Below, piece after piece: positions 5,588 to 6,480 of a DNA stretch of 6,480 nt; the stretch's first letter is position 1, and each line of letters begins with the position of its first letter. The notes under the pieces were generated by a model. The model ran no database searches and was not told the origin of the DNA. It saw only the letters and a program-made list of their open reading frames with translations. Origin of the DNA: Acidimicrobiia bacterium (lineage in GTDB: Bacteria > Actinomycetota > Acidimicrobiia > Acidimicrobiales > Ilumatobacteraceae). The stretch is taken from contig RGSV01000062.1 in the NCBI GenBank assembly GCA_010025655.1, positions 1 to 6,480 on the forward strand, written 5' to 3'. The translations under genes were made by a program, and so were the position numbers.

Positions 5588-6480
5588 GTGGCAGTTTCTT
5601 CCCTCGACCTCGAACGTTGGAATCTCGACGCCTTCGTCGTCTCACTGACGGCTGCCGCCCCCAACACCGTCGGCGCCTATCACCGCGACGTGCGCTTGTT
5701 CGCCGAATGGGTTGCGCGCCACGGTGTGCACGCGCCGACCAAGGTGACCAAGTCACACATTCGTTCGTATGTCGCTTTTCTCACCACGAGCCGCATGGCT
5801 CGCCGCAGCATCGCCCGCAAGAAGGCTGCACTCACGCGCTACTTCGGTTGGCTGACGCGCAACCGCAAGATCAAAGTCGACCCGACTCTCGGCGTGAAGA
5901 CCCCTGGCGACAAGGGGCGTCTGCCCAAGGTGTTGACCGCCGAGCAATTGCGCGCGTTGCTCGAAACGCACCCCGACGAGCACCCGCGTTGGCGCCATCT
6001 TCGCGACGACGCAGTGGTCGAATTGCTCTATGGCAGCGGTTTGCGCGTCAGCGAGCTCTGTTCGCTCGACGTCGATTCGATCGACGCTCGCCGTGGCACA
6101 GTACGTGTGATGGGCAAGGGTTCGAAAGAACGCATCGTGCCCGTGAGCAAACCGTCAGTCGATTCCGTGCGCGAGTGGATTCCGCTGCGTCGCGAAGTGG
6201 TGCGCGATTCCGACGAGCACGACTCGGTAGCGCTCTTTGTCAATCACCGCGGCAAGCGCATCTCGCCGCGCGATGTGCGCCGCCTCATCGACGATCGGGC
6301 GTTATCGCCAACGCACCCTCACGCACTGCGACACACCTTTGCCACCCACTTGTTAGACAACGGCGCCGATTTGCGTGCGGTGCAAGAGTTGCTCGGCCAC
6401 TCAGATGTTGCGACGACGCAGCGCTACACCCAAGTCAGCAAAGAGCGACTTAAATCTGCGTATGGCGCATCGCACCCACG
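5588..6480 (+). CDS. xerC: Tyrosine recombinase XerC, 3' end cut by window edge
   Basis: This site-specific recombinase acts with a partner Xer protein at the dif site to resolve chromosome dimers. The visible 297 codons cover essentially the whole protein (family about 300 residues), and the frame is still open at the window edge. The N-terminal SAM-like core-binding domain spans about 5-95 (NTVGAYHRDVRLFAEW), and the catalytic domain starts near 110. All six catalytic positions are present: Arg153 (GLRVSEL), Lys177 (MGKGSKER), His245 and Arg248 (HALRHTFATH), His271 (LLGHSD) and nucleophile Tyr280 (TQRYTQV), with spacings matching E. coli XerD. The only in-frame start after the dprA stop that gives a normal N-terminus is the GTG at 5588, 24 nt downstream, with no strong Shine-Dalgarno; translation may depend on coupling to dprA. 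XerC rather than XerD is chosen because xerC sits near dprA in M. tuberculosis. A phage or integron integrase is unlikely given the compact Xer layout. Confidence 0.93.
   Translation, partial: MAVSSLDLERWNLDAFVVSLTAAAPNTVGAYHRDVRLFAEWVARHGVHAPTKVTKSHIRSYVAFLTTSRMARRSIARKKAALTRYFGWLTRNRKIKVDPTLGVKTPGDKGRLPKVLTAEQLRALLETHPDEHPRWRHLRDDAVVELLYGSGLRVSELCSLDVDSIDARRGTVRVMGKGSKERIVPVSKPSVDSVREWIPLRREVVRDSDEHDSVALFVNHRGKRISPRDVRRLIDDRALSPTHPHALRHTFATHLLDNGADLRAVQELLGHSDVATTQRYTQVSKERLKSAYGASHP

Noticed and set aside
5515..6453. A 312-codon plus-strand open frame over the recombinase region
   Set aside because: It is a shifted-frame shadow of xerC, extremely rich in Arg and without a domain. The true xerC frame shows every catalytic residue.
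5588..6480. Tyrosine recombinase as the integrase of a mobile element
   Set aside because: It has Xer size and motif spacing, sits directly behind dprA as in other actinobacteria, and no attachment-site repeat or cargo gene is seen.
1..6480. CRISPR array, tRNA, rRNA, insertion sequence or defence system
   Set aside because: No regularly spaced repeats beyond the one 16-bp duplication, no cloverleaf with a CCA-like end noticed, no transposase-like product, and all sizeable stretches are explained by housekeeping-type genes.

Overview
This looks like an ordinary chromosomal stretch of a GC-rich actinobacterium. The evidence is GC-rich DNA with C/G-biased third codon positions, GTG starts, and a comM-dprA-xerC cluster. 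That order matches the one known from Mycobacterium tuberculosis and relatives (yraN, comM-like, dprA, then xerC nearby). A deep-branching lineage such as Acidimicrobiia would fit, but that is a guess from style rather than a proven placement. I found no phage genes, insertion sequences, tRNA, rRNA or CRISPR array.

Layout: (1) 1-1600, plus strand: the 3' end of a gene whose C-terminus resembles the tail of PLP-dependent cysteine-synthase-like proteins, followed after 25 bp by a complete fold-type II PLP enzyme with a threonine-synthase-like look and a Cys-rich N-terminal knuckle. (2) 1601-2273, plus strand: a short gap holding a perfect 16-bp tandem duplication, then a complete clpP with an intact Ser-His-Asp triad and no clpX or second clpP beside it in the window. 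(3) 2274-2779: a hairpin in the convergent gap, then a small secreted or lipoprotein-like gene of unknown function on the minus strand. (4) 2780-2891: a 112-bp divergent intergenic region. (5) 2892-6480, plus strand: comM, dprA and xerC, tightly packed. comM and dprA share GTGA, and dprA and xerC lie in the same reading frame, 24 nt apart. xerC runs off the right edge of the window, lacking little or nothing but its last residues and stop.

How the genes work together: comM (branch-migration helicase-like AAA+) and dprA (RecA loader for incoming single-stranded DNA) are natural-transformation and recombination genes. XerC resolves chromosome dimers. The trio is therefore a DNA-processing operon, probably read from the divergent region. 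ClpP is a proteolytic core that needs a Clp ATPase encoded elsewhere. The PLP gene pair probably acts in amino-acid metabolism, with unknown substrates.

I found no convincing undescribed system. The points most worth a second look are the PLP gene pair, the tandem repeat in front of the isolated clpP, and the single in-frame stop codon separating dprA from xerC.
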